Shown here: positions 61,276-64,000 of the stretch, one piece after another
Layout: each line of letters begins with the position of its first letter
Numbering within the stretch: the first letter of the stretch is position 1
NCBI GenBank assembly: GCA_032095175.1
Contig: DAMCZI010000011.1
Span: 60,825-124,824 of the forward strand
Source of the DNA: DAMCZI01 sp032095175
GTDB lineage: Bacteria > Bacillota > Clostridia > Clostridiales > Caloramatoraceae
Direction: 5' to 3'
Length of the DNA stretch: 64,000 nt
Program-made: the position numbers and the translations under genes
Notes under the pieces: generated by a model
Told to the model about the DNA's origin: nothing
What the model saw: only the letters and a program-made list of their open reading frames with translations
Database searches by the model: none

Positions 61276-63195
61276 CTACTGATCCCACTTCATTTGAGCA
61301 GCATACATAATCTTTATTATCATAAAATATATAAACTGAAATACAAAGTATATTCCTATAACCATAAGACCATTTGCAATTAAATTTGAATTTAAAATGT
61401 CTGCAAGTATCTTTAATGCAAAGGATGAATGTAATACTGCAACCACAAATGGCAGGAAAAATAAAATGGCCATCTGTGTATTTACTATCCTCTTCATTTC
61501 AGCCCTGCTCATTCCCATCTTTCTTAGACCTTCAAATTCTGCTCTGTCCTCCTTAAGCTCTGTAAAAAGTTTAAAATATATTATGCTTCCTGTAGCTATA
61601 AAAAACAAGAGCGCTATGAATAGACCAATGAGCATTGTAATAAGCCCTGACATTTTAATCATATTGTATGTTGTTACCCTCTCACATACCTGACTTCTAT
61701 ATTTTTCAGGTACATTTTCTATCACCTGATTTATTCCTTCGGTTGTGTCTTCCCAGTTCTTTATGTCATAGCCATAGTATGATAAAAGCTTATCATCAGA
61801 TATGCTTCCCCTTATGTTGTTGTACTTTCCATCGCTTATAACAAATATATTTTTATATTTAGATCCCCCAGAGTTTATAACTCCTCCATTCCTATTTACA
61901 CTTACATTAAATTTATTTTCTGTATCTCCTATTTTTATTTGCAGCACATGCTCCTTATCAAATGCATCCTTTACTATATTTGTGTATGGCTGCATAAATA
62001 TGGCCTCTCCCTCTTTAGCAAAAACCTTCTTCTTGCCACATTTCTCTGCCATCATATTGTAATCAGAGTTAGACATTATAAAAAACCTTTTTCCAAGAGA
62101 TTTATCCTTCGAAGAGTTTTCACCTTTTATACCAATAACATTGTGCTCCTCCTCTATAACTACTCCATTCCCTTTCAGTATCTCCTTAACCCTGTCAGGA
62201 TGTATTATATTATGGTTTTTAATTCCTTCTTCTACAAACCCTATGGCCTGAGGAGTGTTGTCCATAACTGTATCCCTGCTAACTGTATAAAATGAATAAA
62301 CCATGCCTGCAGCAGTAAGTGTTACTGCACCTAGCGTTGATATTAGAAACAATATCCTTGCATTATCCTTTAACTTATATATTATCTGGGATATTACAAG
62401 CATGTTGGTTTTTCTATAAAAAATTGTCTTATTTTCTCTAAGCCTTTGGGTAACTGCAATACTTAGTTGAGTAAAAAGATAATAGGTTCCTGTAACAACA
62501 AGAAAAAGTATTGGAAACATCGTAAGTATTACATACATCCCTGAAAACCATGCAAGCCCATAACCTAGTATCAGCATTAACGCTCCAGTAAATGCAAAGG
62601 GCTTTGAAAAATGTGGTACAGGCTTTGGAACCTTTGATTCTTTCATTTGATTTATTATATCTTTGCTTTTTATTTTTCTTAAAGAAAACAAGGTTATAAC
62701 CTGAAATAGTATAAAAAAGCTTCCTGCAGTAATCCCAACAGCCTTTTTAACTATCATAAACTTTATGGGCATACCAAGCTTTAATATAGAGCCTATAGCC
62801 ATGAAGAAAAGTCTTGAAAAAAGCCCACCAAATAAAATGCCTGCTGCAATTGATAGTACAGATACTATTATGCTCTCATAGATAACATATTTTTTTATCT
62901 GCCATTTAGTCATTCCAAACATCGAAAGGAGTCCAAACTCTCTTCCCCTGGATTTCATAAAAGTTGAGTTGGCGTATCCCACAAAAAACAATGTAAATAT
63001 CATGATCACAAACTCACAAGCCTTTAATGCTTGTGCTACAACTCCTGGTATTTCTCCACTAACCACTGCAGGGTGGAATATAAAATTGGCAAATATAAAG
63101 AAAACCATAACAGAAAAAACATTGCTGAGATAGTACATTATATATCTATAAAGATTTCCTTTTATATTCTTCGCTGCTACATTATAAAACTTCAC
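61276..63195 (-). CDS. BceB-type ABC permease
   Basis: The 639-residue protein has an FtsX-type core with about ten membrane segments and a large extracellular region of about 200 residues between segments 7 and 8, as in BceB. KSRGREFGLLSMFGMTKWQI lies near the N-terminus and ELKEDRAEFEGLRKMGMSRA before the last segments. The family exports or shields against peptide antibiotics such as bacitracin. The start is GTG 63195, with GGGAGGG eight bases upstream; it overlaps the ATPase gene by 14 bases. Confidence 0.88.
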   Translation of the reverse strand: MKFYNVAAKNIKGNLYRYIMYYLSNVFSVMVFFIFANFIFHPAVVSGEIPGVVAQALKACEFVIMIFTLFFVGYANSTFMKSRGREFGLLSMFGMTKWQIKKYVIYESIIVSVLSIAAGILFGGLFSRLFFMAIGSILKLGMPIKFMIVKKAVGITAGSFFILFQVITLFSLRKIKSKDIINQMKESKVPKPVPHFSKPFAFTGALMLILGYGLAWFSGMYVILTMFPILFLVVTGTYYLFTQLSIAVTQRLRENKTIFYRKTNMLVISQIIYKLKDNARILFLISTLGAVTLTAAGMVYSFYTVSRDTVMDNTPQAIGFVEEGIKNHNIIHPDRVKEILKGNGVVIEEEHNVIGIKGENSSKDKSLGKRFFIMSNSDYNMMAEKCGKKKVFAKEGEAIFMQPYTNIVKDAFDKEHVLQIKIGDTENKFNVSVNRNGGVINSGGSKYKNIFVISDGKYNNIRGSISDDKLLSYYGYDIKNWEDTTEGINQVIENVPEKYRSQVCERVTTYNMIKMSGLITMLIGLFIALLFFIATGSIIYFKLFTELKEDRAEFEGLRKMGMSRAEMKRIVNTQMAILFFLPFVVAVLHSSFALKILADILNSNLIANGLMVIGIYFVFQFIYFMIIKIMYAAQMKWDQ

Positions 63196-63946
63196 TTTTA
63201 TTCCCTCCCAGTACCGATAGTGTATCCAGTATTTTTTTAAAGAATTCTTTCCTATCATTCTCTCTTTCAAGCTCTATAAAAAGCTTTCCATCCTTTATTA
63301 CTACTATTCTTCTGCAATAACTTGCTGCAAATGGATCATGAGTTACCATAAGAATAGTTGCACCTTCCCTTATATTAAGCTTTGTTAAAGACTCCATCAC
63401 ATCACCAGAAGCCTTTGAATCAAGGTTTCCCGTTGGTTCATCCGCTAGAATAATAGATGGGCTGTTGGCAAGTGCCCTTGCACAAGCAGCTCTCTGCTGC
63501 TGTCCTCCTGAAATCTGGTATATTTTTTTATTAAGTATATCCTCTATATTTAAAAGCCTTGCAACTTCAAGAACCCTGCACTCTATCTGGCTCGTTCTTT
63601 TATTGTCTATAACCATGGGAAGTATTATATTTTCCCTTACACTAAGTGTATCTAGCAGATTAAAATCCTGAAATATAAAGCCAAGCTCCCTTCTTCTGAA
63701 TATGGATACCTGTTTCTCGCTTAAGTCCCTTGGATTTGTTCCATTTATTAAAATGTCTCCTGATGATGGTGTATCAATTGTAGCAAGCATGTTTAAAAGT
63801 GTAGTCTTTCCGCTTCCCGATGGTCCCATAACTCCTACAAACTCTCCTTGCTCAACATCCATGCTAAAGCTATCAAGAGCCTTAAATGTCATCTCATTAT
63901 TTCTTCCATATATTTTTGTAAGATTTTTTGCTTCTAATATACTCAT
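63182..63946 (-). CDS. BceA-type ABC ATPase
   Basis: The 254-residue ATPase has Walker A GPSGSGKTT, signature ISGGQQQRA, Walker B ILADEPTGNLDS and switch His in VTHDPFAA, with the late KLFIELER segment found in BceA. It powers the BceB-type permease downstream. ATG 63946 follows GGAGGTG. A cognate two-component system would be expected upstream, beyond the window edge. Confidence 0.92.
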   Translation of the reverse strand: MSILEAKNLTKIYGRNNEMTFKALDSFSMDVEQGEFVGVMGPSGSGKTTLLNMLATIDTPSSGDILINGTNPRDLSEKQVSIFRRRELGFIFQDFNLLDTLSVRENIILPMVIDNKRTSQIECRVLEVARLLNIEDILNKKIYQISGGQQQRAACARALANSPSIILADEPTGNLDSKASGDVMESLTKLNIREGATILMVTHDPFAASYCRRIVVIKDGKLFIELERENDRKEFFKKILDTLSVLGGNKSEVL

Positions 63947-63965
63947 AACGACACCTCCAAACCTA

Positions 63966-64000
63966 GTGCCAGGCACGTGGCAAGTGGCAAGTTGGGTAAC
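63966..64000. repeat. Palindromic repeat, family A-like, copy 7, cut by the window edge
   Basis: AGTGCCAGGCACGTGGCAAG and GGCAAGTTGGGTAAC match the right arm of the copy at 48301 (complement) and the stem at 37608. Confidence 0.55.

Noticed and set aside
63182..63946. Assigning the two-component system at 52733-54688 to the BceAB-type pair
   Set aside because: The system is about 7 kb away, next to its own FtsX-type transporter, and its kinase has a sizeable external sensor unlike the usual Bce kinases.

Overview
The window is AT-rich DNA from a low-GC, anaerobic, spore-former-type Firmicute, most likely Clostridium in the broad sense. Three things point there: strong GGAGG-type ribosome binding sites with frequent GTG/TTG starts, T-box leaders in front of two aminoacyl-tRNA synthetase genes, and an oxygen-sensitive class III ribonucleotide reductase pair (nrdD/nrdG). 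Lipoprotein-type binding proteins and Bce-type ABC transporters fit as well. No ribosomal RNA and no complete insertion sequence is present.

Layout. 1-2.6 kb: the end of pepF, an AraC regulator with two GyrI-like domains and a small APH/RIO-like kinase. 2.7-10.5 kb: a minus-strand operon for a bis-MGD molybdopterin oxidoreductase. Reading downstream it continues with a family 5 solute-binding lipoprotein, two permeases, mobA, mobB, an ECF S component and a small membrane-anchored protein. 10.7-12.7 kb: tRNA-Ala(GGC), then a decayed island bounded by a copy of the tRNA 3' end, with a broken TnpB-like transposase inside. 12.8-20.5 kb: an AI-2E family permease, DUF3006 plus a metallo-beta-lactamase lipoprotein, two cell-wall or amidase-type proteins, small unknowns and a three-gene ABC-2 exporter. 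20.8-25.6 kb: a polymorphic toxin/immunity locus. It has a GH-E nuclease toxin with five 30-residue repeats, ankyrin and Imm33-type immunity proteins, a startless HNH toxin tip with its own immunity gene, and a KptA-like fragment.

26-32 kb: an ArsR regulator with a second three-gene ABC-2 exporter, then a CheY-CheC-PAS/GGDEF signalling cassette. 32-40.6 kb: gltX and metG, each behind a T-box, a TIGR02206/YwaF membrane protein, and nrdG/nrdD. 41-43 kb: a GntR(YtrA)-regulated ABC exporter with a very clear promoter and operator, then a solitary peptide-binding lipoprotein. 45-48.3 kb: an operon with a long structured leader (GNAT, HExxH protein, Fes-like esterase, GNAT). 48.4-64 kb: a GT51 glycosyltransferase, a two-component system with a MacB/FtsX-type ABC transporter, a lipoprotein, a BpsA-like branched polyamine synthase with a Cys4 tail, two GNATs, a DUF4037 nucleotidyltransferase, an MFS transporter and a BceAB-type pair.

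Across the window, several families of short palindromic repeats sit in the spaces between genes. Some of them supply or abut stop codons, and one family lies only in sense orientation upstream of genes. The less ordinary parts are the toxin locus with its recombination-like orphan cassette, the molybdoenzyme operon whose two import systems both lack ATPases, the tRNA-bounded remnant, the BpsA homologue and the structured leader before the GNAT operon. Start codons were corrected by ribosome binding site position where the longest open frame began too far upstream. All family assignments rest on reading motifs by eye; no database search was run.
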